From the NCBI RefSeq assembly GCF_042140125.1, contig NZ_CP159473.1: DNA of 64,000 bases; one strand, 5' to 3'. Source of the stretch: Rhodophyticola sp017644125. Its GTDB lineage: Bacteria > Pseudomonadota > Alphaproteobacteria > Rhodobacterales > Rhodobacteraceae. A program made the translations under genes and the position numbers. The stretch's first letter is position 1. Each line of letters begins with the position of its first letter. Below the pieces are notes generated by a model that saw only the letters and a program-made list of their open reading frames with translations, was not told where the DNA came from and ran no database searches. Positions 8,139 to 17,470 of this stretch are shown in pieces.

Positions 8139-9110
8139 TCACTCCGCGAAGAGCGCCTCCCCCACCGCGCGCCTGAGATCGGCGATGCCGCTTTCTGTGT
8201 GGCGTGTGGGATGGACGCGGTTGGTCAGAAAGGTCCAGGCAATCCCAGCCTCCGGATCGATCCAGAGCCCGGTGCCGGTGAAACCGGTATGCCCGATGGT
8301 CGCGGCCGAGCAGTTCTGCCCGCCGGACCAGCCTTCATGGCGGATTTCCCAGCCATGGCTGCGTGTGGGCGAGAGCGCCGTGAAGATGGGCGCCGGACCC
8401 CCCGAAAGCCTGTCTTCGGCAAAACCGAGCAGCGCATCAGCGGTGCCGAAAAGCCCTGCATGCCCGGCGCCCTGCAAGGCAAAGCAGTTCTCGTCATGCA
8501 CCTCGCCGCGGAGGATACGCCCGCGCCACGCGCAGGCCTCGGTCGCCGCGCAGGTCTCCGGATCGGGGGCAAAGGTGAAGCCCGGCCCTGGGTCCATCTG
8601 CCTGATCGGGCAGCCTTCAAGACGTTCCAGCGCGATGCCGATCAGGATGAAATTGATGTCGGAATAGACCGGAGGCGCCTGCCGCCTCCATGCGCGCTGC
8701 AACACGAAGGCGCGCAATCGGTCCGGGTCGCCGCCATAGGTGTAGATCGGCTCGACCGCGGGAAAGGGCGTCCGGTGGGCAAGGCAGTCGCGAAAGGTAA
8801 CCTGCCGCTCCCAGCTCTCGGCATCGTATTGGCGCAGGTCCGGAATGACGGAAGTGAGCGGTGCATCAAGGTCGATCCGCCCCGCCTCCGCGTGGGCAAG
8901 AATGCGCTCGGTCGTGAAAACCGGTTTGGTCAGCGACGCAAGATCGAACAGCGTGTCGCATGTGACGGGCACCTCTTCGGGAAACCTCGCCGCCAGTCCC
9001 GTCGCCCGCACATGCCGCCCGCCGGGGCCGGTGACGCCAAGCACAGCGCAGGGAATGCGCCCGGCGGCCACGGCACCCGCCGCGTGGGCCCAGGCCGCAT
9101 CGAGGGTCAT
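8139..9110 (-). CDS. Serine hydrolase of the beta-lactamase (class C-like) family
   Basis: 323 aa. Family catalytic motifs: S-L-T-K (59-62, nucleophile Ser59 and Lys62), Y-S-D (149-151) and H-T-G near 270. No signal peptide is visible, so it is probably cytoplasmic, unlike resistance beta-lactamases. The ATG at 9110 overlaps the ABC ATPase stop by 4 bases and is preferred to the longer ORF. In Bacillus subtilis the murQ/murR cluster encodes a relative (AmiE/YbbE) that removes peptide from MurNAc. By analogy this enzyme may cut peptides or esters from imported muropeptides before AnmK acts; that is inference. Confidence 0.85.
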   Translation of the reverse strand: MTLDAAWAHAAGAVAAGRIPCAVLGVTGPGGRHVRATGLAARFPEEVPVTCDTLFDLASLTKPVFTTERILAHAEAGRIDLDAPLTSVIPDLRQYDAESWERQVTFRDCLAHRTPFPAVEPIYTYGGDPDRLRAFVLQRAWRRQAPPVYSDINFILIGIALERLEGCPIRQMDPGPGFTFAPDPETCAATEACAWRGRILRGEVHDENCFALQGAGHAGLFGTADALLGFAEDRLSGGPAPIFTALSPTRSHGWEIRHEGWSGGQNCSAATIGHTGFTGTGLWIDPEAGIAWTFLTNRVHPTRHTESGIADLRRAVGEALFAE

Positions 9111-10816
9111 GCCGCGGGCTCCACCGCGACACGGTGATCGGGGCCATGATCCTGCCAGCTTTGCGGCGGGGCCTGCCACCCGCCCGGGCGCAGCGTCGAG
9201 GGAACCTCGTCCGTGTCCAGCGCGAAAACGACATGCCGGCGCTCGATCGACGGGACCGCCGCGATGAGCTTGCGGGTGTACGGGTGACGCGGATCGGACA
9301 GGACCGACCGGGCCGCGCCGATCTCGACGATGCGACCGGCATAGATCACCGCGATCCGGTGCGCGATACGCTCCACCACGGCCATGTCGTGGGACACGAA
9401 GAGATAGGCCAGCCCGAAATCCCGCTGGAGGTCGATCAGAAGGTCAAGCACCTTGGCCTGCACCGATACATCGAGGGCCGAGACGGCCTCGTCCAGAACC
9501 AGCACCCGGGGGTTCGGCATCAGGGCGCGCGCGATGCAGATGCGTTGCCGCTGTCCGCCGGAGAACTCGTGCGGATAGCGCGCCAGCGCATCCTGCGGCA
9601 GGTCCACCTTGTCGAGCAGCATCCGCATCCGGTCGAGCGCGGCGGCATCCACCCGCCTGCCCGCCGCGATCACCGGTTCGGAGAGGAGCGCGCGCACGTC
9701 CATCCGCGGATTGAGCGAGGCGTTGGGGTTCTGGAACACCATCTGCACCGCGCAGCCTTCCGCCCCCTCCACCCGACCCGCCGTCGGCCGCACCAGATCG
9801 AGGATGGTGCGCGCCGTGGTCGACTTGCCGGAGCCGCTTTCGCCCACGATGCCAAGCGTCTCGCCCGGGACCAGATCGAAGGACACGCCCTCGACCGCGT
9901 GGACATACCCTTTCGCCTGCCTGAGGAAACCGCCGCCCACGGAGAAGCGGACGCCGAGGTCCTCGACCCGCAGCATGGCCGCCGCGCCCTTGCCGCGAAC
10001 CGCATCGACACGGGCCGACCGTCCGCCCCGGAAATGGGGCACCGCACTCAGCAGATGGCGCGTGTAGTCATGGGCGGGCCTGTCGAAGACGTCATCGGCG
10101 GGCCCACTTTCCACCGCGCGCCCGCCCTGCATCACCACCACCCGGTCCGCGATCCCCGCGACAAGGCCGATGTCATGGGTGATGAACATCAGGCCCATCC
10201 CGGTTTCCCGCTTCATCTCCGCCAGAAGCGCGAGGATCTGCGCCTGTATGGTCACATCGAGCGCTGTCGTCGGCTCATCCGCGATCAGCAGGCGGGGCTC
10301 CCCCGCGAAGGCCATGGCGATCATGATCCGCTGGAGCATACCACCCGACATCTGGTGCGGGGCCTGATCGAGGCGTCGCGCGGCATCGGGAATGCGAACC
10401 CGCTCAAGGGCCCCGATCGCGGCCTGCCGTACCGCCCGCCCGCTCAGACCGCGACGTTTGGCGAAGATCTCGCCGATCTGTGTGCCGATCCTGAGCACGG
10501 GGTTGAGCGAGGTCATCGGCTCCTGAAAGATCATCCCGATCTCGCCCCCGCGAAGGCTCTGCATCCGGGCCTCGGAGGCGGTGGCGAGATCGGTCGTCCC
10601 GTCGAGCAGGATCGACCCGCCGAGGATGCGCCCGCCGCTGTAGTCCACCAGCCGATTGATCGACATCGCCGTGACCGATTTGCCCGACCCGCTTTCGCCC
10701 ACGATGGCCAGCGTTTCGCCGGCGGCAAGGTCGAGGTCGACACCCTGCACCACCTCGGTCTCGTGACCGGGCCTGCCGAAACCCACGCGCAGATCCCTGA
10801 CCGAAAGCAGCGTCAT
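9107..10816 (-). CDS. Dipeptide/oligopeptide-type ABC transporter, fused double ATPase (DppD-DppF)
   Basis: 569 aa, two complete ATPase domains in one chain. Domain 1 has Walker A G-E-S-G-S-G-K-S (40-47), signature S-G-G-M-L-Q-R and D-E-P-T-T-A-L-D. Domain 2 (from about 280) has a second G-E-S-G-S-G-K-S-T-T, S-G-G-Q-R-Q-R and D-E-A-V-S-A-L-D. Domain 2 has D-E-A where most ATPases have D-E-P. It powers the DppB/DppC permeases encoded directly upstream (4-base overlaps on both sides). The fused arrangement is common in alphaproteobacterial peptide/opine importers. The genomic setting between murQ and anmK points to muropeptide or anhydro-sugar uptake. Confidence 0.9.
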   Translation of the reverse strand: MTLLSVRDLRVGFGRPGHETEVVQGVDLDLAAGETLAIVGESGSGKSVTAMSINRLVDYSGGRILGGSILLDGTTDLATASEARMQSLRGGEIGMIFQEPMTSLNPVLRIGTQIGEIFAKRRGLSGRAVRQAAIGALERVRIPDAARRLDQAPHQMSGGMLQRIMIAMAFAGEPRLLIADEPTTALDVTIQAQILALLAEMKRETGMGLMFITHDIGLVAGIADRVVVMQGGRAVESGPADDVFDRPAHDYTRHLLSAVPHFRGGRSARVDAVRGKGAAAMLRVEDLGVRFSVGGGFLRQAKGYVHAVEGVSFDLVPGETLGIVGESGSGKSTTARTILDLVRPTAGRVEGAEGCAVQMVFQNPNASLNPRMDVRALLSEPVIAAGRRVDAAALDRMRMLLDKVDLPQDALARYPHEFSGGQRQRICIARALMPNPRVLVLDEAVSALDVSVQAKVLDLLIDLQRDFGLAYLFVSHDMAVVERIAHRIAVIYAGRIVEIGAARSVLSDPRHPYTRKLIAAVPSIERRHVVFALDTDEVPSTLRPGGWQAPPQSWQDHGPDHRVAVEPAA

Positions 10817-11652
10817 GTCAGCGCACTCCGCGAGCGCGGATCCGCGATGTCGCGCAGCGCATCGCCCAGAAGGTTGAAGCCGAGAACCGCCAGCATGATC
10901 ACCGCCGCCGGGAAGATCAGCATCCAGGGCGCCATCTCCATCAGGTTGCGGCTGTCCGACAGCATCAGCCCGAGGGACGGGTTGGGCGGCTGGGTGCCGA
11001 GGCCGAGAAAGCTGAGCGCGGCCTCCGTCAGGAGCGCCCAGGCAAGGGCCAGCGTGAACTGCACCGTGAGCGGGGCCACGAGGTTGCCAAGCAGATGGCG
11101 TGTCAGAATGTAGCGCCGCGAACTGCCGAAGGTACGCGCGGCGTCGACGAAGCTGCGCGTCTTGAGCGACAGCGCGGGGCCGCGCGCGACCCGGGTGAAG
11201 ATCGGCGTGTAGACCACCGCGATGGCAAGAACCGAGGTGGCCATCCCGGCCTCAAGGATCGCCACGATCAGAAGCGCCAGAAGGATCGCCGGGAAGGCCA
11301 GGAGCACGTCCATCATGCGCATCGCCACCCCGTCCCAGAGCCCGCCGAACCACGCCGCCGTGAGGCCGAGCACCGTGCCGGCAGTGGCCGCGATCCCGAC
11401 GGAGAGGAAGGCCACCGTGAAGGACTGGCCGACGCCCACCATCAGCCGGCTCAGAATGTCGCGGCCGAAAAGGTCGGTTCCCATGAAATAGCTCCCGCCC
11501 GGCGGCTGAAGCCGCGCGAGCCGGTCCTGCGCCAGCGGATCGTGCGGCGTGAGGCCGAGCAGGCCCAGCACCGCCGCCACGGTGAGCACCCCGATGATGA
11601 CAAGGCCGATGCGACCGGCCGAGTGCCGCAGGAGCGCTCCCGCGATCCTCAT
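10813..11652 (-). CDS. Dpp-type ABC transporter permease (DppC-like)
   Basis: 279 aa with about six hydrophobic segments. An N-terminal basic patch and TM1 (15-35), then the P-H-D-P-L-A-Q and G-T-D-L-F-G-R-D region typical of OppC/DppC. The EAA-type cytoplasmic loop (A-A-R-T-F-G-S-S-R-R-Y-I near 164-175) docks on the ATPase. It overlaps both neighbours by 4 bases, so it is tightly coupled in the murQ-anmK transcript. It pairs with the DppB-like subunit to form the inner-membrane channel. The substrate cannot be read from the permease. Confidence 0.9.
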   Translation of the reverse strand: MRIAGALLRHSAGRIGLVIIGVLTVAAVLGLLGLTPHDPLAQDRLARLQPPGGSYFMGTDLFGRDILSRLMVGVGQSFTVAFLSVGIAATAGTVLGLTAAWFGGLWDGVAMRMMDVLLAFPAILLALLIVAILEAGMATSVLAIAVVYTPIFTRVARGPALSLKTRSFVDAARTFGSSRRYILTRHLLGNLVAPLTVQFTLALAWALLTEAALSFLGLGTQPPNPSLGLMLSDSRNLMEMAPWMLIFPAAVIMLAVLGFNLLGDALRDIADPRSRSALT

Positions 11653-12611
11653 GGCCTGTCTCCGTACCGGATGCGCGGATCGAGCGCGGCATAGGCCAGA
11701 TCGACCAGTAGGTTCACGAGCATGAAGTTGAACGCGATGAAGAGGACAACACCCTGCACAAGCGCGTAGTCGCGTTGCAGGATCGCGTCGAGGACGACCC
11801 GCCCGAGCCCCGGCAGCGCAAAGATCTGCTCCACGATCACGGCGCCGCCGAGAAGATAGCCGAACTCCACCCCGCTGAGTGTCAGCACCGGGATCAGGGC
11901 GTTGGGCAGGGCGTGGCGCCAGATCACGTAGCGTTGCGAAAAGCCCTGCGAGCGCGCGGTGCGCACGTAATCCTCGCTCAGGATGTCGAGCATCGCGGCC
12001 CTTGAGATGCGGGTGACCGCCGCCGCGAAGGCGGTGCCGAGCGCGATCGCGGGCAGGATCATCTGGGCGAGGTTGCCGAGCGGATCCTCGCGGAACGGCA
12101 CATAGCGGCCCATCGTCGGCAACACGCCGAAGCCCACGGACAGGATGTAGATCGCCAGCAGGGCGACGACGAAATTCGGCACCGACTGGCCGATCATCGC
12201 GAAGACCCGCACCAGCAGGTCCGATGGCCGATCCGCCCGCGTGGCGGCATAGACCCCTGCCGGCAGGCCGATCAGAAGTGCGATGACCATGGACATGAGC
12301 GCCAGTTGCAGCGTCAGCGGAAAGCGGTCGAGGATGATTTGCAGCACCGGCTGCCCGTAGGTCACCGAGATGCCCAGATCGCCCCGGAAAAGGCCGCCGA
12401 GCCAGCGGAGATACTGGACGGCCCAGTTCTGGTCGAGACCGAAATAGGCGGTGAGCGCCTCACGTTGCGCCGGGGTCAGCATCCCGCCCTCGGTGCCCAG
12501 CATCGCCGTGATGGCGTCGCCGGGCACCAGCCGGATGGCGATGAAGACGAAGACCGACACGCCCAGCATCACCAGCGGGAAAACCGCGAGACGTCTGAGA
12601 AAGTAACTCAC
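11649..12611 (-). CDS. Dpp-type ABC transporter permease (DppB-like)
   Basis: 320 aa, six predicted membrane segments. It starts with the classic M-x-Y-F-L-R-R-L-A-V-F-P-L of OppB/DppB and carries R-L-V-P-G-D and G-L-D-Q-N in the periplasmic domain. The EAA loop (V-R-T-A-R-S-Q-G-F-S, with R-H-A-L-P-N) sits near 216-236. The gene lies 28 bases after the substrate-binding protein stop and overlaps the DppC gene by 4 bases. It forms the inner-membrane heterodimer for uptake of peptide- or muropeptide-like solutes. Confidence 0.9.
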   Translation of the reverse strand: MSYFLRRLAVFPLVMLGVSVFVFIAIRLVPGDAITAMLGTEGGMLTPAQREALTAYFGLDQNWAVQYLRWLGGLFRGDLGISVTYGQPVLQIILDRFPLTLQLALMSMVIALLIGLPAGVYAATRADRPSDLLVRVFAMIGQSVPNFVVALLAIYILSVGFGVLPTMGRYVPFREDPLGNLAQMILPAIALGTAFAAAVTRISRAAMLDILSEDYVRTARSQGFSQRYVIWRHALPNALIPVLTLSGVEFGYLLGGAVIVEQIFALPGLGRVVLDAILQRDYALVQGVVLFIAFNFMLVNLLVDLAYAALDPRIRYGDRP

Positions 12612-12639
12612 GTCGGTCCCTCCGCCGGCAGGCTTCGCG

Positions 12640-14148
12640 TCACTCGGAGATCGTCACATCGACAAGCCCGAAAAGCGACCCGGTCGGGCTCGGCTCGAAC
12701 CCGTCAACACCGTCGCGCTGTGCGGTGTAGGTGTTGCCGGTGAAGAGCCAGACCCAGGGTGCCATCTCGGCCAGATGGCTTTCGAACCGGGCGAAGATCT
12801 CGCGCCGCGCCGCCTCGTCGGTCTCGGTGCGGCCCTCGGCCATCAGGCTGTCGAGCGTATCGTCGATATAGTTGGCCACGCCTTGCAGGTTGCCGTCCCG
12901 CGTCCAGTAGCGGTTATACATCGTGTAGGGGTCGACCCGCCCGCCATTCAGCGCCACGGCCATGTCGAAATCCCCCGCCAGCCAGCGGTCGATATAGACA
13001 TTCATCTCCTGCATCTCGATCTCAAGCTCGATGCCGACCTCGGCAAGCTGCGACTGGATAAGCTGCGCCACGGCGGACGCGGTCGGCGGCTCGCCGGTTG
13101 CCGCCATGAGCGTCGCGCTGAACCCGTCGGCATAGCCCGCCTCGGCCAGAAGGGCGCGCGCGCGCTCCTGGTTCTGCTCGTAGCAGAAAAGCCCCTGCGG
13201 GTCGCTGCGGTAGGCCGGCGATGTGAGCGGCCCGGTCACCTCCCCCTCGCCCAGAAGGGCTGCATCGAGGATATCCTGCCGGTCCACGGCGCAGGCGATG
13301 GCCTGCCGCACCGCCAGGTCGCCCATCGGCTCCCGCGCGGCGTTGAGCTGAAGCACATAATAGCTGAGCGTGGGCGCGGCGTTGAGTTCAAGCCCGGCCG
13401 TCTGCGGCACAAGCGTTGCCACAAGCGGATCGTTGATCAGCGCGAAATCCGCCTGCCCCGCCCGCAGCGCGGCCAGAAGCGCGGTTTCGTCGGGCAGCAC
13501 ATTCACCGCGATCTCGTCATAGGCGATGTCTCCGCCATGCCAATCCTCGAACGCGGCAAGACGGGCATTCGCATTGGGCACCCGCTCGGCCAGGGTGAAG
13601 GGGCCGGACCCCACGATCTCCGTGCCGATGGTTCCCGCCGCGATGGCGGAGGCCGGCACGATGGCGGCATTGACCGAGGCCAGACCGTTCAGGATCGGGG
13701 CGTCCGGCCCGTCGAGCTGGAGAACGACGGTCTGCGCATCGGGCGTCTCGATCCCGATGATGGAGGTGTAGTTGGCCCGCGCCACGGCACCGGTCGCCTC
13801 GTCCAGGATACGTTCGAAAGAGGCGCGCACGTCCTCGGAGGTCACGGATGTGCCATCGTGGAACACCGCGTCGGGATCAAGCCGGAAGGTAAGCTGCGTG
13901 CCGTCTTCGGAGAAGGACCAGCTTTCGGCCACCGCCGGCTGAAGTTCGAGATTTGCATCGAGGCGCACCAGCGGCTCGTAAAGCAGTTCCAGCAGGCGGA
14001 TCGAGGCGAAGCCCGGCTGCGTGTGCGGGTCCAGCCCGGTCGCATCCTGCGACCATGCCACGTTCAGCGTTTGCGCCCCGGCCGGAGCGACCAGTGCGGT
14101 GGTGAGGCCGAGCGCCAGCGCGGCGGCCGTCTTCTTGATCGAAGTCAT
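12640..14148 (-). CDS. ABC transporter substrate-binding protein, SBP_bac_5 (DppA/OppA) family
   Basis: 502 aa. A Sec signal peptide (basic start, hydrophobic 7-20, A-G-A-Q cleavage near 25) sends it to the periplasm. The mature chain has the family start (V-A-W-S-Q-D-A-T-G-L-D-P-H) and the Y-E-P-L-V-R and H-D-G-T-S-V-T segments. An upstream ATG at 14178 overlaps the murQ stop, but the ATG at 14148 is preferred: AAGGGAG lies 9 bases before it and the signal peptide begins there. It captures the ligand for the DppBC/DF transporter. Since it lies between murQ and anmK, the ligand is probably a peptidoglycan fragment (inference), although the family also binds peptides, nickel and opines. Confidence 0.9.
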   Translation of the reverse strand: MTSIKKTAAALALGLTTALVAPAGAQTLNVAWSQDATGLDPHTQPGFASIRLLELLYEPLVRLDANLELQPAVAESWSFSEDGTQLTFRLDPDAVFHDGTSVTSEDVRASFERILDEATGAVARANYTSIIGIETPDAQTVVLQLDGPDAPILNGLASVNAAIVPASAIAAGTIGTEIVGSGPFTLAERVPNANARLAAFEDWHGGDIAYDEIAVNVLPDETALLAALRAGQADFALINDPLVATLVPQTAGLELNAAPTLSYYVLQLNAAREPMGDLAVRQAIACAVDRQDILDAALLGEGEVTGPLTSPAYRSDPQGLFCYEQNQERARALLAEAGYADGFSATLMAATGEPPTASAVAQLIQSQLAEVGIELEIEMQEMNVYIDRWLAGDFDMAVALNGGRVDPYTMYNRYWTRDGNLQGVANYIDDTLDSLMAEGRTETDEAARREIFARFESHLAEMAPWVWLFTGNTYTAQRDGVDGFEPSPTGSLFGLVDVTISE

Positions 14149-14174
14149 TCGAAACATCTCCCTTGTATCGGTTG

Positions 14175-15110
<936 letters not shown>

Positions 15111-15152
15111 GGCAGCTTTCTCCTCCCCAGGCTGGTGCGACACTGAATTTTG

Positions 15153-15190
15153 TATTCCTTATTGTCAACATATTTGTGGTACACTATTCC
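15153..15190. promoter_or_regulatory. murQ/murR divergent promoter with TATTCC direct repeats
   Basis: TATTCC occurs at 15153-15158 and 15185-15190, 32 bases apart (about three helical turns). On the plus strand TTGTCA (15162-15167), a 17-base spacer and TATTCC (15185) give a possible promoter for murR. On the minus strand a perfect TTGACA covers the same bases, without a convincing -10. MurR-type regulators bind repeats near their own promoter; assignment to MurR here is inference. Confidence 0.4.
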
Positions 15191-15216
15191 AACACCACGC
15201 CGCCGGAGGTTTCACC

Positions 15217-16062
15217 CTGTCCATCCTCACCGTCATCGAAGCGCATCTGGAGACGCTGACAGCAGGCGAACGCCAGATCGCCGACGCGATCCTCGGCGAT
15301 CCCGATACCGTCGGCCGCCTATCCTCGGGCGAACTGGCCCGCGCGGCGGGGCGCAGCCAGTCAAGCGTCGTGAAATTCTGCCAGAAGCTCGGCTTCTCCG
15401 GCTATCAGGACCTGCGGCTGGAAATCGCGCGCGCCGCCGCCACCCGCATCGCGCCCCTTGCCGCCGTCCATGGCACGATCGAGGCGGGCGATGACCCGTC
15501 GGTGACGGCGCAGAAACTTCTGGCAAGCAAACTGCACGCGATGCAGGAGACGATTGGCGTGAACCCGCCCGCGCAGCTTGACGCAGCGCGCGACACGCTG
15601 AATGCGGCCGCGCGCATCCAGCTGTCCGGCGTCGGCGCGTCCTCGCTCGTGGCGCGCGACTTCGCCTACAAGCTTCAGAAACTGGGCGCGCCCGTGTCCT
15701 TCGACGCCGACAGCCACATCCAGATGGCCAACGCCGCGACCCTGACACCGCGGGACGCGCTGGTCTCCCTTTCCCAGTCGGGCACCAGCCTCGAAACCCT
15801 GCGCATCGCCGAAACCGCGGCCCGGCGCGGAGCGTCCATCGTGACGGTGACGGGGCTTCAGCCGAACCCGCTGGCGGCGCTGGCCAGCACTGCGCTCAGA
15901 ACCGTCACCGACGAAGAGCGCGTGCGCTCCTCCGCCATCACCTCCCGCGACGCGCAACTGATGATCACCGATCTGCTGTTCCTGCGCCTTGTTCAGGTGC
16001 GCGAGGACGCGGCCGATCTCATCAGCGGCGCAGCCGCGGCCGTAGCCCCGCTGAAACTGTGA
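15217..16062 (+). CDS. murR: RpiR/MurR-family transcriptional regulator, CTG start
   Basis: 281 aa. N-terminal RpiR helix-turn-helix (1-77; G-E-R-Q-I-A-D-A-I-L, then S-Q-S-S-V-V-K-F-C-Q-K-L-G) and a C-terminal SIS domain (about 110-250) that in relatives binds MurNAc-6-phosphate. The start is unusual: no ATG, GTG or TTG occurs in frame between the end of murQ and the conserved domain, while CTG at 15217 has GGAGG 7 bases before it and fits the usual family start. An upstream ATT is the only other option. It is divergent from murQ and overlaps nagA by 4 bases. Probably a repressor relieved by MurNAc-6-P. Confidence 0.87.
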   Translation: MSILTVIEAHLETLTAGERQIADAILGDPDTVGRLSSGELARAAGRSQSSVVKFCQKLGFSGYQDLRLEIARAAATRIAPLAAVHGTIEAGDDPSVTAQKLLASKLHAMQETIGVNPPAQLDAARDTLNAAARIQLSGVGASSLVARDFAYKLQKLGAPVSFDADSHIQMANAATLTPRDALVSLSQSGTSLETLRIAETAARRGASIVTVTGLQPNPLAALASTALRTVTDEERVRSSAITSRDAQLMITDLLFLRLVQVREDAADLISGAAAAVAPLKL

Positions 16063-17165
16063 GCGGCTCCTGCGATATCGAGGGGACGATCCTGACGCCG
16101 GAGGGATGGGTCGCCGGCCGTATCCGCCACGGGGCCCGCATCACCGCGATCGAGGGCACCGCCGTAGAGGTTCCCACACCACCCTTCATTCTGCCGGGCT
16201 TCGTTGACTGCCACGTCCATGGCGGCGGCGGCGCCGACATGATGGAGGGGGCGGAGGCAATCGCGATCTCCGCCCGGCTCCACGCCCGCCACGGCACGAC
16301 CGCCTTCTGCCCCACCTCCGTCACCGCGCCTGTCGAACAGACGGAGACCTTTCTCGATGCGCTGGCCGGGGTGATGGCCGATCCGCCCCCCGGGGCGGCG
16401 CGGATCCTAGGCGCGCATCTGGAGGGGCCGTTTCTCAACCCCGGAAAGCTCGGTGCGCAGCCACCCTTCGCGATCCCGGCCGACGCGGAACTGCTGCGCG
16501 ACTGGGCGCGGCGGGCGCTGCTGAGGATCGTGACCTTCGCCCCCGAGATGGACCCGGACGGCGCGCTTCACGCAGTGCTCGACGCCCTCGGCATCCGCGC
16601 CCAGATCGGCCATTCGCTCTGCGACTATGCGATGGCCCGCGCGGCCTTCGCGAAGGGCGCCGCCGCCACGCATCTGTTCAACGCGATGAGCGGGATCGCC
16701 CATCGCGGCAACGGGCTTTGCGGCGCGGCCTTCGCCCATGCAGAGCGCGCCGAGATCATACCCGACCTGATCCATGTGGAGGCCGGCGCCATCCTCGCCG
16801 CGCGCCGGGCGATCCCGTATCTGCACGGCGTCACCGACGCGACCGCTGGTGCGGGCATGCCCGATGGACCCTACCGGCTCGGCGGACAGGAGATCGTGAA
16901 GGCCGACGGCGCCATGCGCCTGCCCGACGGCACGCTCGCAGGCTCGGCGCTGACCATGGATGTCGCCCTGCGCAACCTTGTCGAGATCGGCCTGCCCCTC
17001 GCGGAAGCGGCGCGCCGCCTCTCCACTTTGCCCGCCGACTGGCTCGGCCGGACGGATATCGGCCGCCTCGCGCCGGGCGCCCACGCCGATCTGATCGTCG
17101 CGAACGACGCCCTGCGGATCGACCGCGTGGTCATCGGCGGCGAACGGATCAACGGGGCTTCATGA
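16059..17165 (+). CDS. nagA: N-acetylglucosamine-6-phosphate deacetylase
   Basis: 368 aa, GTG start overlapping the murR stop (GTGA). NagA deacetylates GlcNAc-6-phosphate, the product of MurQ, to glucosamine-6-phosphate. Amidohydrolase marks: F-V-D-C-H-V-H-G-G-G-G (His52, His54), the metal-site glutamate in A-H-L-E-G-P-F, H-L-F-N-A-M-S near 205, and the catalytic aspartate in D-A-T-A-G-A-G-M-P. Together with anmK and murQ it completes the route from anhydro-MurNAc to an amino sugar usable for peptidoglycan or glycolysis. No nagB is in the window. Confidence 0.93.
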   Translation: MSGSCDIEGTILTPEGWVAGRIRHGARITAIEGTAVEVPTPPFILPGFVDCHVHGGGGADMMEGAEAIAISARLHARHGTTAFCPTSVTAPVEQTETFLDALAGVMADPPPGAARILGAHLEGPFLNPGKLGAQPPFAIPADAELLRDWARRALLRIVTFAPEMDPDGALHAVLDALGIRAQIGHSLCDYAMARAAFAKGAAATHLFNAMSGIAHRGNGLCGAAFAHAERAEIIPDLIHVEAGAILAARRAIPYLHGVTDATAGAGMPDGPYRLGGQEIVKADGAMRLPDGTLAGSALTMDVALRNLVEIGLPLAEAARRLSTLPADWLGRTDIGRLAPGAHADLIVANDALRIDRVVIGGERINGAS

Positions 17166-17470
17166 GCTTGGCGCAGTGAGCCCATGGCAAGGCAGGCTCC
17201 GGCTGCCTGCCTGCCCGTCTGGTCGCAGCGCAAGACGCCTCAACCTGTCGCCACGCCTGTCGATGACGGCAGAGGGCCGGCCCCCATCCCGAAATGGCTG
17301 GGGAGCATCAAACGGAACGTGCGCCCTTGCCGCCTTGCAACTGGGTCGACCACCGCGCTTTGCCGTGCGGCCTGTCCTGCCCGCTTGTGGGCCGCACCGG
17401 AAACATGGCATTGCAGGCGGGCAGGATGCGGCCGGGCACATCGATGGCCGCGAAAACGGGGCTTTCCATC
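17166..17470. other. 305-bp gap without a supported gene
   Basis: No convincing gene is seen. The exporter frame stays open back to 17294 but lacks family features before 17471. A 6-bp stem (AGGCAG/CTGCCT, 17190-17208) follows nagA without a T-tract, so it is at best a weak terminator. Confidence 0.4.

Noticed and set aside
9134..11113. 659-codon plus-strand open frame
   Set aside because: Antisense to the fused Dpp ATPase and its permease.
17190..17208. AGGCAG/CTGCCT hairpin after nagA as a terminator
   Set aside because: Only 6 bp and no T-tract; kept as a remark within the gap entry.
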